Assembly (NCBI GenBank): GCA_034522055.1
Contig: JAXHLS010000002.1
Location: forward strand, 930,001 to 994,000
DNA: 64,000 bases
Direction: 5' to 3'
DNA from: Gammaproteobacteria bacterium
GTDB lineage: Bacteria > Pseudomonadota > Gammaproteobacteria > JAABTG01
In this document: positions 46,206-55,903 of the stretch, one piece after another
How positions within the stretch are numbered: position 1 is the stretch's first letter
Layout: each line of letters opens with the position of its first letter
Translations under genes and position numbers: made by a program
The notes under the pieces: model-generated
Told to the model about the DNA's origin: nothing
Databases searched by the model: none
Seen by the model: the letters and a program-made list of their open reading frames with translations, nothing else

Positions 46206-48158
46206 TCAGGCCTGCCCCCCGCCGCCCAGCCTCATCATCATGTCGTTGAGGCGGCGTACGAAGGCCCCCGGGTCCCGGGGCTTGGCCCCCTCGGCCAGCA
46301 CCGCCTGGTCGAACAGGATGCGGGCCCAGTCGGCGAACTGCTCCTCGTCCTGCTCGTCGGCCATGCGGCGCACCAGGGGATGGTCCGGATTCACCTCGAA
46401 TATGGGCTTGGAGTGGTGGATGGGCTGGCCCGCGGCCTCGAGGATGCGCTCCATGTGGGCTCCCATCTCGTAGTCGCCCGCCACCAGGCAGGCCGGGGAA
46501 CGGGTGAGGCGCCGGGTGGCCCGCACCTCCTGCACCTCGTCCGCCAGGGTGGTCTTGAGACGCTCCAGCAGGGGCTTGTGGGCCTCGTCGTCGGGCTTGT
46601 CCGCGGCCTCGTCTTTTGCCTCCTCCCCACCCGCCAGCTCGCCCAGGTCCAGCTCGCCCTTGGTGATGGACTTGAGGGACTTGCCGTCGAACTCGTCCAG
46701 GTGGCCGGTGACCCACTCGTCCACGTTGTCCGTGAGCAGCAGCACCTCCACCCCCTTGTCGGCGAACACCTCCAGGTGGGGCACGTTGCGGGCCGCCGCC
46801 GGCGAATCGGCGGTGACGTAGTAGATGTGCTGCTGGCCCTCCTTCATGCGGCCCACGTAGTCGGCCAGGGACGCCGTCTGCTCGTCGTCGTCGCTGTGGG
46901 TGGAGGCGAAGCGTACCAGGGCGGCGATGCGCTCGCGGTTGGGCATGTCCTCGATGATGCCCTCCTTCAGCACGCGGCCGAACTCGCCCCAGAACTTCTG
47001 GTACTGCTCGGGCTCGTGGGCCGCCATGTGCTCCAGCATGCCCAGCACCTTCTTGACCGAGCCACTGCGCATGGCGTCGATCTGGCGGTTCTGCTGGAGG
47101 ATCTCCCGGGAGATATTGAGGGGCAGGTCCGCCGAATCGACGATACCGCGCACGAAGCGCAGGTAGGCCGGCATGAGCTGCTCCGCGTCGTCCATCACGA
47201 ACACCCGCCGCACGTAGAGCTTGACGCCGTGGCGGGCGTTGCGATCCCACAGGTCGAAGGGGGCCCGGGCCGGGATATAGAGCAGCGACGTGTACTCCAG
47301 CGTCCCCTCCACCTGGTTGTGGGACCATGCCAGGGGGTCCTCGAAGTCGTGGGCCACGTGCTTGTAGAACTCCTTATACTCGTCGTCCGTGATCTCCGCC
47401 TTGGACCGCGCCCACAGAGCGGTGGCCCGGTTCACCACCTCGAACTCGGGGCTGGCGGGTTGCGCCTGCTCCTCGCCCTCGGCGGCCGGGGGCTGCTCCT
47501 TCTCCATCTCGATGGGCAGGGAGATGTGATCCGAGAAGCGCCGCACGATGCCGCGCAGCCGCCAGCCGTCGGCGAACTCCTCCTGGTCCTCCCTGAGGTG
47601 CAGGGTGACGTCGGTGCCGCGCCCCTCACGGTGGATGGTCTCGATGGTGTACTCGCCCTCGCCCGCCGATTCCCAGCGCACCCCGTGCTCGGGGGCGAGG
47701 CCGGCGCGCCGGGTCTCCACGGTGACGCGGTCGGCGACGATGAAGCTGGAATAGAAACCCACGCCGAACTGGCCGATGAGGCGGCTGTCCTTGGACTGGT
47801 CACCGGTGAGGGCCTCGAAGAACTGGCGGGTACCCGAGCGGGCGATGGTGCCCAGGTTCTCCAGCACCTCCTGGCGGCTCATGCCGATGCCGTTGTCGCT
47901 CACGGTGACGGTGCGGGCCGCCTTGTCGAAGGTGATGCGTATGCCGAGATCCCCTTCTCCTTCGTAAAGGGCATCATCGGCCAGGGCCTCGAAGCGCAGC
48001 TTGTCGGCGGCATCGGAGGCGTTGGAGATGAGCTCGCGCAGGAAGATCTCCTTGTTGCTGTAGAGGGAGTTGATGACCAGATTGAGGAGTTGCCTGACCT
48101 CGGCCTGGAAGCCCAGGGTCTCCTTGTGAGAGTCGATGGTTGCGTTGGTTTCTGACAT
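46206..48158 (-). CDS. htpG: Chaperone protein HtpG (Hsp90)
   Basis: 650 residues with the GHKL ATPase N-domain ([51 protein letters not shown]), the middle domain (catalytic-loop region [14 protein letters not shown]) and a C-terminal dimerisation domain. The ATG at 48158 gives [18 protein letters not shown]; the frame upstream is promoter DNA. A sigma32-type promoter lies 60-90 bases upstream. Confidence 0.97.
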   Translation of the reverse strand: MSETNATIDSHKETLGFQAEVRQLLNLVINSLYSNKEIFLRELISNASDAADKLRFEALADDALYEGEGDLGIRITFDKAARTVTVSDNGIGMSRQEVLENLGTIARSGTRQFFEALTGDQSKDSRLIGQFGVGFYSSFIVADRVTVETRRAGLAPEHGVRWESAGEGEYTIETIHREGRGTDVTLHLREDQEEFADGWRLRGIVRRFSDHISLPIEMEKEQPPAAEGEEQAQPASPEFEVVNRATALWARSKAEITDDEYKEFYKHVAHDFEDPLAWSHNQVEGTLEYTSLLYIPARAPFDLWDRNARHGVKLYVRRVFVMDDAEQLMPAYLRFVRGIVDSADLPLNISREILQQNRQIDAMRSGSVKKVLGMLEHMAAHEPEQYQKFWGEFGRVLKEGIIEDMPNRERIAALVRFASTHSDDDEQTASLADYVGRMKEGQQHIYYVTADSPAAARNVPHLEVFADKGVEVLLLTDNVDEWVTGHLDEFDGKSLKSITKGELDLGELAGGEEAKDEAADKPDDEAHKPLLERLKTTLADEVQEVRATRRLTRSPACLVAGDYEMGAHMERILEAAGQPIHHSKPIFEVNPDHPLVRRMADEQDEEQFADWARILFDQAVLAEGAKPRDPGAFVRRLNDMMMRLGGGGQA

Positions 48159-48216
48159 GGCTGGACGGCTACCGTTATGATTCCGTGACTGGTTGAAAGG
48201 GTTTGGAACCCAGACG

Positions 48217-48244
48217 ATGGGGATGTCGAGGCAATTTTTCAACC
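48217..48244 (-). promoter_or_regulatory. Sigma32 heat-shock promoter of htpG
   Basis: The minus strand reads GGTTGAAA (48244-48237), a 14-base spacer, then CCCCAT (48222-48217). The consensus is CTTGAAA-N11-16-CCCCATnT. Transcription would begin near 48208, about 50 bases ahead of the htpG ATG. Confidence 0.8.
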
Positions 48245-48419
48245 TCGCCGCCACCGTGCAGGGCTCCGAAAGCCCCGCCGGCCCGGGTTACTCGGTGCCC
48301 CATGACCCGGGCCGCCACTGACACCGCGCTCCATATCTCCATGAGACACGGGCGCACACCTTCGCACGGCCTGTGTAGGAATGAGATAACGATTCCCAGG
48401 CCCAGAACCATTCTTCAGA

Positions 48420-49478
48420 TCACGCGGCGCTATACCAGGTTCCCCGGCCTGCCCCATGCCGCTGGAGATGACCCGCTGCGGCCAGGGCCTTGATGTGGTC
48501 CTTGACGGTGTTGCGGTTGGCCCCGGTGAGCTTCACGGCTTCAGCGACGGTGACGCAGCCGTGGTCGCGGGCGATCTCAAGGATCTGGATGGAGAGCCGC
48601 GGCCGGGAACCCAGGATGATGCGCTCGCGCCGAATCTTCTCTTCCAGCGCGTGTTTCTGAGAGCGCAAGGCCGACAGCAAGTACTCGATCCATGGCTGCC
48701 AGTCAGGTTCGGTCGTCCGCAACGTGACCTGCGTGCGGCGGAGGGCGCGGTAATACTGATCCTTGCTGCGCTCGATAACGCCTTCGAGCGAAGAGTAAGG
48801 CACGTAGCGGTAACCGGCTCTTAGCAGGAGCAGGGTTGTCAACACGCGGGCAAGGCGACCGTTGCCGTCCTGGAATGGATGGATTGCAAGGAAGACAACG
48901 ACAAAGACGGCGATAACCATGAGGGGGTGAAGGGCGCCTTGGTGTAGAGCCTGCCGGGTCCAGGCAACGAGGCCTTCCATCCGGGCCGGCGTTTCGAAGG
49001 GCGTTGCGGTCTCGAAGATGACTCCGAGAGATTCGCCGTCCGGCCCGAACGCCTCGACGTGGTTATCGAGCGTTTTGTATTCGCCCCGGTGGCGCTCGTC
49101 TTTGGAGGCATACTGAAGAAGATCACGGTGGAGCTGCCGGATGTGGTTTTCCGTCAGGTCGATGGCCTCGTGGTTGGCAAACACCGTCTCCATCACGGCC
49201 GCGTAACCCGCCGCCTCTTGTTCATCGCGCGTTCCGAACGTCTGGATGTCGATCCGGGAGAGCAGACGGTCGACTTCCTGATCGCTGAGCTTCGCCCCTT
49301 CGATGCGCGTCGACGAGCCGATGCTCTCAACGGTGGCGACGTGCCGTAGCCGATTCAGACGCTCAGGCGCAAGCCGCCCGAGCGCCTGCCAGGCGCCCTT
49401 GAACTCATCGATCTCCGCGATCGCCCTCAAAATCGCGGGGGTGATCCGTATCGTTATTGTTTTCAGGCGGTTATCCAT
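48420..49478 (-). CDS. Fic-domain protein (AMPylator-like) with winged-helix tail
   Basis: 352 residues. The Fic motif HPFQDGNGRLAR is intact, so nucleotidyl transfer is plausible. An N-terminal inhibitory helix motif (S56-x3-E60-G61, SSTRIEG) marks a class II, self-inhibited Fic. The C-terminus has a helix-turn-helix-like segment (CVTVAEAVKLTGANRNTVKDHIKALAAAGHL), as in many stand-alone Fic proteins. It stands alone, next to Doc-module debris. Confidence 0.9.
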   Translation of the reverse strand: MDNRLKTITIRITPAILRAIAEIDEFKGAWQALGRLAPERLNRLRHVATVESIGSSTRIEGAKLSDQEVDRLLSRIDIQTFGTRDEQEAAGYAAVMETVFANHEAIDLTENHIRQLHRDLLQYASKDERHRGEYKTLDNHVEAFGPDGESLGVIFETATPFETPARMEGLVAWTRQALHQGALHPLMVIAVFVVVFLAIHPFQDGNGRLARVLTTLLLLRAGYRYVPYSSLEGVIERSKDQYYRALRRTQVTLRTTEPDWQPWIEYLLSALRSQKHALEEKIRRERIILGSRPRLSIQILEIARDHGCVTVAEAVKLTGANRNTVKDHIKALAAAGHLQRHGAGRGTWYSAA

Positions 49479-49550
49479 TTAGCCCTCCATTTTCATCCGA
49501 TTCATCATGGCCGTCCACCACCCATTTTCCCATCCATTTACCTCCATTAT

Positions 49551-49697
49551 ATGGCGGCCGATACCCTGACCCTGGTGCGCAACGAGGACGGCAGCTTCAG
49601 CCTGACGCCTTACGACCCGGAGTTCTCCGCCACCATGGAGGCCTTCGAGCGCACCCGCCGCAAGTACCGGAACGCCCTGCACGAACTCGCCCGTTGA
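49551..49697 (+). pseudogene. Truncated Doc-partner (AbrB-type) antitoxin remnant
   Basis: A 48-codon frame encodes ADTLTLVRNEDGSFSLTPYDPEFSATMEAFER-like text. This matches the C-terminal half of the 'addiction module antidote' family that pairs with Doc toxins (the L-T-P-Y-D-P-E-F motif is characteristic). The AbrB DNA-binding half is missing, and no such sequence is seen upstream in any frame. It may still be translated from the ATG at 49551. Confidence 0.65.
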
Positions 49698-49731
49698 GCC
49701 CTCGCTGGCTGTCGAAGGCACCAGTCAGCGC

Positions 49732-49885
49732 CATGCACGTCTTCCTGCAGTTGAACGGCCAGGAACTGACGGCCACCGAGACGGAAGCCGTGGTGACCCT
49801 CCAACTGCTGGCCGGCGGCGAACTCGAAGAGGTGACGTTGGCCGAGTGGGTGCAGGAGAACAGCCGGCCCTGGCGCCAGGTTTGA
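49732..49885 (+). pseudogene. C-terminal fragment of a Doc (death-on-curing) toxin
   Basis: The frame MHVFLQLNGQELTATETEAVVTLQLLAGGELEEVTLAEWV corresponds to the last 45-50 residues of Doc toxins (FL-x-LNG followed by the final helices). The Fic-like HxFxxGNKR active site is missing, so the toxin is dead. It begins 34 bases after the antitoxin remnant, consistent with deletions that removed the N-terminal halves of both genes. Confidence 0.65.
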
Positions 49886-50162
49886 TCCGTTCCGGTCGTT
49901 CCCGGGGCAGTCCAGCGGAAGATGCGTCCCAGCAGGTCTTCTATCTCCCTGGCACCCACCTCGCTCCTTGGCAGGCCGAGGAGGACATGGTTGCCCAGTC
50001 CGCGCTGGGGCCGGCGTTTCCCCGACCGGCGAAAGGGTGGAAGATTTGGGTTTCAATGGCCTGACGGCCACCAAGGGATGGGTAAAAACTGTTGCCGGGT
50101 GGTGGGGCAGTCTGAGTGGCCATTAACGCGCCTCATATCGCTGCGCTTTCTTCATGGGTTCG

Positions 50163-50168
50163 GTACAA
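50163..50168 (+). promoter_or_regulatory. Candidate -10 element of mutS
   Basis: TACAAT lies only eight bases before the mutS ATG, so a transcript from it would have almost no leader. No strong -35 was found. The rest of the 291-base gap from 49886 shows no gene. Confidence 0.35.
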
Positions 50169-50176
50169 TTCGCGTT

Positions 50177-52744
50177 ATGAGTCAAGAACTTAAACACACC
50201 CCCATGATGCAGCAATATCTCGGCATCAAGGCGGAACATCCCGACACCCTGTTGTTCTACCGCATGGGCGACTTCTACGAGCTGTTCTTCGACGACGCGA
50301 AGCGCGCCGCCGATCTGCTGGACATCACCCTCACCGCCCGCGGCCAGTCGGCCGGAGCGCCCATCCCCATGGCCGGCGTGCCCTATCACGCCGTGGAGCA
50401 GTACCTGGCACGACTGGTGAGGCTGGGGGAATCGGTGGTGATCTGCGAGCAGATGGGGGAGCCCATGCCCGGCAAGGGCCCGGTGGAGCGCCGGGTCACC
50501 CGCATCGTCACCCCCGGCACCCTCACGGACGAGGCCCTGCTGGACGAGGCCCGGGACAACCTGCTGGTGGCCCTGCAAGCGGGTGACGGCTTCGGCATCG
50601 CCATGCTGGACCTGGCGGCAGGGCGCTTCACCCTGCTCGAAGTGGCGGACGAATCGGCCCTGGCGGCGGAACTGGAACGCCTGCGGCCCGCCGAGTTGCT
50701 GGTGCCCGATGACCGCGACCCGCCCCCCCCGGCCCGCGGCCACGGCGCCCTGCGGCGCCAGGCGCCGTGGCATTTCGACCGGGCCACGGCCGTGCGCCTG
50801 CTCACGGAGCAATTGGGCACCCACGATCTGGCCGGCTTCGGCTGTACCCCCGATCACCCTGCCCTCGGCGCCGCCGGCTGCCTGCTCCACTACGCCGCCG
50901 AGACCCAGAGGAGCGTGTTGCCCCATATCCGCACCCTGACGGTGGAACAGCGTGACGAGGCGGTGATGCTGGACGGCGCCACCCGCCGCAACCTGGAGAT
51001 CGACCGCAACCTGGGCGGCGGCACCGACAACACCCTGGCGGCGGTGATGGATCGCACCGCCACCGCCATGGGCAGCCGCCTGCTGCGGCGCTGGCTGCAC
51101 CGCCCCCTGCGCCGCCGGGATACCGTGGGCCTGCGCCACCAGGCCATCGGCGCCCTCATGGACGGCGGCCGCCACGAGACCCTGGGGACCCACCTCAAGG
51201 GCATGGGCGACATCGAGCGCATCCTCGCCCGGGTGGCCCTGGGCTCGGCGCGGCCCCGGGACCTGGTACACCTGCGCCACGGCCTCGCCACCCTGCCCGC
51301 CCTGACTGCCGTCCTGGCCGGACTGGACAGCCCCCGTCTCCAGGCCCTGGGGCCGCAGCTCGAGGGCCTGGACCCGGAACAGGACCTGCTGGAGCGGGGC
51401 CTGGTGGAACAACCGCCGGCGGTCATCCGCGACGGCGGCGTCATCGCCGCCGGCTACCACCCGCGCCTCGACGAGCTGCGCGCCATCGGCGCCGACTCGG
51501 ATACTTTCTTAAAGGAACTGGAGACCCGGGAGCGCGCGCGCACTGGGATCGCCAGCCTCAAGGTGGGCTACAACCGGGTCCACGGCTACTACATCGAACT
51601 CTCCCGCGGCCACAGCGACCACGCCCCCGCGGACTACACCCGGCGCCAGACCCTGAAGGGGGCGGAGCGCTTCGTCACCGCCGAACTCAAGGCCTTCGAG
51701 GAGCAGGCGGTGAGCGCCCGTGACAAGGCCCTGGCCCTGGAGAAGTCCCTCTACGGCGAACTCCTCGACCTCCTGGGCCGGCGCCTCGACGCGCTGCAGG
51801 CCATGGCCGAGGCGATGGCGGAGCTGGACGTGCTGGCCAATCTGGCGGAACGCGCCGTGGCCCTGGATCTGGTGCGACCGCAGTTGGTGGATGAACCCGG
51901 CCTTGTCATCCGCGGCGGGCGCCACCCGGTGGTGGAGGCGGTGCTCGAGGCCCCCTTCATCCCCAATGACCTGGAGTTCACGGACGCCCGCCGCATGCTG
52001 GTGATCACGGGCCCCAACATGGGGGGCAAGTCCACCTATATGCGCCAGACCGCCCTCATCACGCTGCTGGCCGCGGCCGGCGCCTACGTGCCCGCCGAGT
52101 CCGCGATAATGGGACCCGTGGACCGCATCTTCACCCGCATCGGCGCCAGCGACGACCTCGCCGGCGGGCGTTCCACCTTCATGGTGGAGATGACCGAGAC
52201 CGCCAACATCCTCCACAACGCCGGCCCCCAGAGCCTGGTGCTGGTGGACGAGATCGGCCGCGGCACCAGCACCTTCGACGGCCTCGCCCTGGCCTGGGCC
52301 TGCGCCGAGCAACTGGCCCGGGAGACCCGTGCCTTCACCCTCTTCGCCACCCACTTCTTCGAACTCACCACCCTGGCCGACGAGATACCCGGGGTGGCCA
52401 ACGTCCACCTCGACGCCGCCGAGCACGGCGAACGCATCGTCTTCCTGCATGCCGTCCGCGAGGGCCCCGCCAGCCAGAGCTATGGCCTCCAGGTGGCGGC
52501 CCTGGCAGGCGTCCCCGCCAGCGTGCTGGCCCGCGCCCGCGACCACCTGCGGCGCCTGGAGGACCGCGAAGCGGCATCCTTCGAGGCCCGCCCCCAGCTC
52601 GCCCTGCCCCTGGGGCCGGCCCCCGAGGCGCCGGCGGACCCCCTGCACGAGGCCCTGGCCGCCCTCGACCCCGACAGCCTCAGCCCACGGGAAGCCCTGG
52701 AGGCCCTGTACCGCCTGAAGGGCCTGCTCGGTCGCCCGGAATGA
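50177..52744 (+). CDS. mutS: DNA mismatch repair protein MutS
   Basis: 855 residues. The mismatch-binding domain carries [11 protein letters not shown] (Phe-x-Glu motif). Connector, core and clamp domains follow, then the ABC-type ATPase: Walker [15 protein letters not shown], signature region and Walker [17 protein letters not shown], and ATHFFELT. The C-terminal helix-turn-helix/tetramerisation end is present. The ATG at 50177 gives [15 protein letters not shown], the usual beginning. Confidence 0.97.
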   Translation: MSQELKHTPMMQQYLGIKAEHPDTLLFYRMGDFYELFFDDAKRAADLLDITLTARGQSAGAPIPMAGVPYHAVEQYLARLVRLGESVVICEQMGEPMPGKGPVERRVTRIVTPGTLTDEALLDEARDNLLVALQAGDGFGIAMLDLAAGRFTLLEVADESALAAELERLRPAELLVPDDRDPPPPARGHGALRRQAPWHFDRATAVRLLTEQLGTHDLAGFGCTPDHPALGAAGCLLHYAAETQRSVLPHIRTLTVEQRDEAVMLDGATRRNLEIDRNLGGGTDNTLAAVMDRTATAMGSRLLRRWLHRPLRRRDTVGLRHQAIGALMDGGRHETLGTHLKGMGDIERILARVALGSARPRDLVHLRHGLATLPALTAVLAGLDSPRLQALGPQLEGLDPEQDLLERGLVEQPPAVIRDGGVIAAGYHPRLDELRAIGADSDTFLKELETRERARTGIASLKVGYNRVHGYYIELSRGHSDHAPADYTRRQTLKGAERFVTAELKAFEEQAVSARDKALALEKSLYGELLDLLGRRLDALQAMAEAMAELDVLANLAERAVALDLVRPQLVDEPGLVIRGGRHPVVEAVLEAPFIPNDLEFTDARRMLVITGPNMGGKSTYMRQTALITLLAAAGAYVPAESAIMGPVDRIFTRIGASDDLAGGRSTFMVEMTETANILHNAGPQSLVLVDEIGRGTSTFDGLALAWACAEQLARETRAFTLFATHFFELTTLADEIPGVANVHLDAAEHGERIVFLHAVREGPASQSYGLQVAALAGVPASVLARARDHLRRLEDREAASFEARPQLALPLGPAPEAPADPLHEALAALDPDSLSPREALEALYRLKGLLGRPE

Positions 52745-52856
52745 ATCGGCTGAGATGGCGCCATGGCGGTCCAAGGGCAGGCAACGGGACACCGCATCGG
52801 CGTGAATCCCACCCAAGCCCACCCCTTGTCCGACAATCCAGCCGCCGGTGCTGAAC

Positions 52857-53297
52857 ATGAAGCCCGTGTCCACCCGCGATAAACCGCAAAACCACGGTCC
52901 GGCCCCAAAAGGCGCTTCGGAGGGGCGGCGTATCGCCCGGGAGAAACGTACCATCTCGGCCATGGTGGCCATCTACTGCCGCCACCACCATGCCACCTCC
53001 GCGGTGCCCTGCGAGGCCTGCCGGACACTCCTGGCTTACGCCCGCCGCCGCCTCGAGGTCTGCCCATTCCAGGAGGCCAAACCCGCCTGCAATCACTGCC
53101 AGGTCCACTGTTACAGTCCCACCATGAGGGAACGGGTCAAAGAGGTGATGCGCTACGCCGGCCCCCGCATGGTGCTGCGCCATCCCGTCCTCAGCGTCTA
53201 CCATCTCCTGGACGCCCGCCGCCCCGCGCCGGTGCTCGGCACCAAGGGCAGTCGGGTGCGACCAAGGAAAGAACGTGACCGCGATGACTCCGCCTGA
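52857..53297 (+). CDS. ygbA: YgbA family protein (nitrous oxide-stimulated promoter family)
   Basis: 146 residues with the family pattern: KRTISAMVAIYCRHHH, then C-x2-C (CEACRTLLAYARRRLEVCPF), KPACNHCQVHCYSP and MRYAGPRMVLRHPVL. The many conserved Cys and His suggest metal binding. In enterobacteria ygbA is NsrR-controlled, induced by nitric oxide, and next to mutS; the same adjacency is kept here. An in-frame GTG at 52848 is an alternative start. Confidence 0.85.
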   Translation: MKPVSTRDKPQNHGPAPKGASEGRRIAREKRTISAMVAIYCRHHHATSAVPCEACRTLLAYARRRLEVCPFQEAKPACNHCQVHCYSPTMRERVKEVMRYAGPRMVLRHPVLSVYHLLDARRPAPVLGTKGSRVRPRKERDRDDSA

Positions 53298-53487
53298 CGG
53301 CCCCCTCATCGGCCATGATCGGGCATGTGAACCGCGATGTAGATCGCCCCGCGCATGTCGGTGCGGACTCATATGGGCGTGATCTCAATTTGACCTGGAG
53401 ACGAGAAGGTTTTTAAGTAACGAATGACAAACCGCTCCAGCCCCGATCTTCCGGGGTGGTGCACGACTCTTAAACCGGAGATCCAAC

Positions 53488-53868
53488 ATGAAATGGAACA
53501 CGATCATCCTCCTGCCAGTGGCGGCCCTGGCCATGACGGCCTGCGACAGAGGGACGGAAGATGCCGAGGTGAGCTTCAGCCGGGAAGTGAAACCCATCCT
53601 CGAGGCGCGTTGCGGAGACTGCCATGCCCCAGGGGGCAAGGGCACCGAAAAGTCAGGGCTCGTATTGGAGAACTATGACGCCCTTATGAGGGGCACCCGT
53701 CTCGGGCCCGTGGTCCAACCGGGCAACGCCATCTCGAGCACATTGTATCTTGTGGTGGCGGGGAAGGCCGACCGCTCCATCCGCATGCCCCATGGCGATA
53801 GCGAACTCAGTGAGCAGGAGGTGGCCACCATCGAACGCTGGATCGACCAGGGGGCGAATAACAACTAA
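53488..53868 (+). CDS. Lipoprotein cytochrome c (planctomycete-type Cyt c domain)
   Basis: 126 residues. The signal peptide ends in LAMTAC, a likely lipidation site. One haem motif CGDCH lies in the PSCyt1-like context SREVKPILEARCGDCHAPGGKG. A probable Met ligand is in IRMPHGDSELSEQEVATIERWIDQGA. It should be an electron carrier at the outer face of the inner membrane or inside the outer membrane. No redox partner genes adjoin it. Confidence 0.82.
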   Translation: MKWNTIILLPVAALAMTACDRGTEDAEVSFSREVKPILEARCGDCHAPGGKGTEKSGLVLENYDALMRGTRLGPVVQPGNAISSTLYLVVAGKADRSIRMPHGDSELSEQEVATIERWIDQGANNN

Positions 53869-53887
53869 AGGAATTTCCCATCGATTC

Positions 53888-53985
53888 AATTTGGGGTCAG
53901 AGTAAAAACTTCGAAACTTCGTTCGAAGTTTTTACTCTGACCCCAAATAGGCTAGAAGTTTTTACTCTGACCCCAAATAGGCTAG
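53888..53985. repeat. Triplicate palindromic repeat with GGGGTCAGAGTAAAAAC core
   Basis: TTTGGGGTCAGAGTAAAAAC (53890) is followed by its inverse (TTTTTACTCTGACCCCAAAT, ending 53948) and then a direct 31-bp copy of that inverse (to about 53985). The two inverse copies end in AGGCTAG, the last of which provides the TAG stop of the kinase gene. Such units are typical of REP/RAYT-type dispersed elements. Confidence 0.8.
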
Positions 53986-55163
53986 CGGAATACCTCCCGC
54001 GGCGCCTTGTCGAAGCCCTCGGCCAGGGCGTCCACCACGATGCCCATGATCTCGTGTGCCGCGCGTTCCTTCTCGTCGTTGTTGACGATGGGCACGTTGC
54101 AGCGGTCGGCCTCGTCCAGCAGGTAGGACTGGAGGTCCCAGATGGCGTCGAAGTTCTGCTCGTAGCGTTCGGGCGGGCGTTCCTCGGCGATGCGGCCACG
54201 GCGGGCGAAACGCCGACGCAGCTGCTTGGACTTGAACACCGCCAGGGTCAGGGGCACCACCACCGCGCCGCCCCGCGCCTCGATGCGCTGATGGAGGCTC
54301 GGCTCGATGTGCACTCCCTCGAGGATCAGGGACACGCGCTCCTTGAGGGCGCGGTCGATTACCGCCTCGCAGGGCAACGCCAGCAGCTCGGCCTGACTGC
54401 GGAAGCCGTCGGCCATGGCCTCGGGGCCCGGCCGGCGTGCGGTGGTGGCGGTGGGCAGGGCCTGCCAGGCGTTGAAGGACGAGCGGTGCAGCACCGGCAG
54501 CAGGCGCTCCGGGATCAGCATGCGCATCACCTCCCGCAGCATGTCGGTGGACTGGATGCGTTGGATCTCCAGGCGGTTCGCCAGCTCAGCGACCACGGTG
54601 GACTTGCCGCAGCCGGGGGTGCCCCCCACCAGCAGGATCAGGGGGCGCCCCTGCTGGCGGTAGTCCACCCACACCATGTAGCGCCGGGCGATCTTCTCGC
54701 CCTGGGTGCGCCGCAGCCAACCGTAGGTGAGACGCCCCAGTACGGCGCTGGGGATCACGGCCTCGCGGCGCATCAGCAGATGCTCCAGCAGCTGGCGGGC
54801 CATGGTGGTGGCGGTCTCCATGTCCGTGCCGCTGGCCTCCAGGGAGCGCCGGTAGGTGAGTTCCGAGAAGGGCAGCACCTGGCCCTCGAAGTCACGGATC
54901 ATGGGCCGGGCCGGGACACCCGCCGGCATGCGATAGGCCCGTGCCACCCTGGGATCCGTGCGCAAGAGCCCCCGGTATACCCGCTCCCGCAGCTCGACGG
55001 TGGTGATCTCGGGGACCCCGGAGAGTTCGTTGCGGATGGCCGAGGAGAAATCGTAGGCGTGCTTGAACTCCAGCCCCACCTCCTGGAGGGAACGGGTGAG
55101 GATCCCCCTCAGGAAAGGCACGCGGGTATCTTCGACTTTGTCGACTACGAGGGTCTTGGCCAC
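53982..55163 (-). CDS. 2-phosphoglycerate kinase-like P-loop kinase with ATP-cone domain
   Basis: 393 residues. The N-terminal ATP-cone-like domain (about 1-100; DTRVPFLRGILTRSLQEVGLEF) precedes a P-loop kinase with Walker A GGTPGCGKST and LILEGVHIEPSLH, the arrangement of archaeal 2-phosphoglycerate kinase, which makes 2,3-bisphosphoglycerate. In bacteria the product is uncertain. The last residues (EVFR) and stop lie at the edge of a palindromic repeat, so the C-terminus may have been reset by the repeat. Confidence 0.8.
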   Translation of the reverse strand: MAKTLVVDKVEDTRVPFLRGILTRSLQEVGLEFKHAYDFSSAIRNELSGVPEITTVELRERVYRGLLRTDPRVARAYRMPAGVPARPMIRDFEGQVLPFSELTYRRSLEASGTDMETATTMARQLLEHLLMRREAVIPSAVLGRLTYGWLRRTQGEKIARRYMVWVDYRQQGRPLILLVGGTPGCGKSTVVAELANRLEIQRIQSTDMLREVMRMLIPERLLPVLHRSSFNAWQALPTATTARRPGPEAMADGFRSQAELLALPCEAVIDRALKERVSLILEGVHIEPSLHQRIEARGGAVVVPLTLAVFKSKQLRRRFARRGRIAEERPPERYEQNFDAIWDLQSYLLDEADRCNVPIVNNDEKERAAHEIMGIVVDALAEGFDKAPREVFR

Positions 55164-55274
55164 GGTGGGTCCCGATCAGATGGCACGGCCCGGGGGCCGC
55201 ATTTTCCCGGGATTGTAACGTGGAGACGGCCGCGACACAGCACGGGGCGTCGCAGAAGCGTATAAAAATTTGAA

Positions 55275-55835
55275 TGTCGGGATGAATCCCGACCTACAAA
55301 AAGCGTAACCGCGAAAGACGCGAACTGACGCGAAAAAGGAGAAGGTCAGGGAGGAGTGGCCGTTTGAAAAGGCGCAACGAATCCACCATTTCGGCGCCAG
55401 CAGAGCGGACGCACGGGGTAATCTTTTCCCATTTCCCATTTCCCATTTTCTCTAGGGAGAAGGACAGAGGGGTAGGTCGGGCTTCAGCCCGACAGCCGGC
55501 GGTGGGTTCCGACCCGGCCCGTGGTACGTGCGGCGGGGTTTGGATGTCGGGATGAATCCCGACCTACATTCGTGCCACGGGAACGGGCGGTGGCGGTGTA
55601 TCTGGCCGGGATGTCGGGATGAATCCCGATCTACATTCGTGCCGAAGCGGCGTATTTGGCCGGGATGTCGGGATGAATCCCGACCTACATTCCTGCCACG
55701 GGAACGGGCGGTGGCGGTGTATCTGGCCGGCATGTCGGGATGAATCCCGACCTACATCCGTGCCCCGGGAACGGGCGGTGGTGGCGTATCTGGCCGGGAT
55801 GTCGGGATGAATCCCGACCTACATTCGTGCCACGG
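55275..55835. repeat. REP-rich gap with a tandem array of about 67-bp units
   Basis: The 740-base gap between the kinase and phoU has one REP unit at 55275 and an A-type motif (CGCGAAAGACGCGAACTGAC) near 55312. A REPIN-like doublet lies at 55474-55575. Overlapping its end is a tandem array of five copies beginning TGTCGGGATGAATCCCGA (about 55545, 55612, 55665, 55733, 55800). Each copy is followed by CCTACATTCGTGCCACGGG-like spacer; the second is shorter. Open frames across it are translated repeat only. Confidence 0.88.
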
Positions 55836-55903
55836 GCCCCGGCATCGGGGCCCGGAACTGCGGGCGCGAGACCCGCTTTTTAAGGGGGCGAGGATGAAGA
55901 AGA

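Noticed and set aside
45850-47328. 492-residue minus-strand frame overlapping the lipoprotein and htpG
   Set aside because: Out-of-frame reading of htpG, rich in Gly/Arg/Pro; no family similarity.
55528-55810. Small frames with repeated MNPDLHSCHGNGRW-like peptides
   Set aside because: Translation of the REP tandem array; no ribosome site and the repeats are palindromic DNA.
55541-55835. CRISPR-like spacing of repeats
   Set aside because: Repeats are palindromic REP units and the intervening sequences are themselves near-identical, not unique spacers; no cas genes present.
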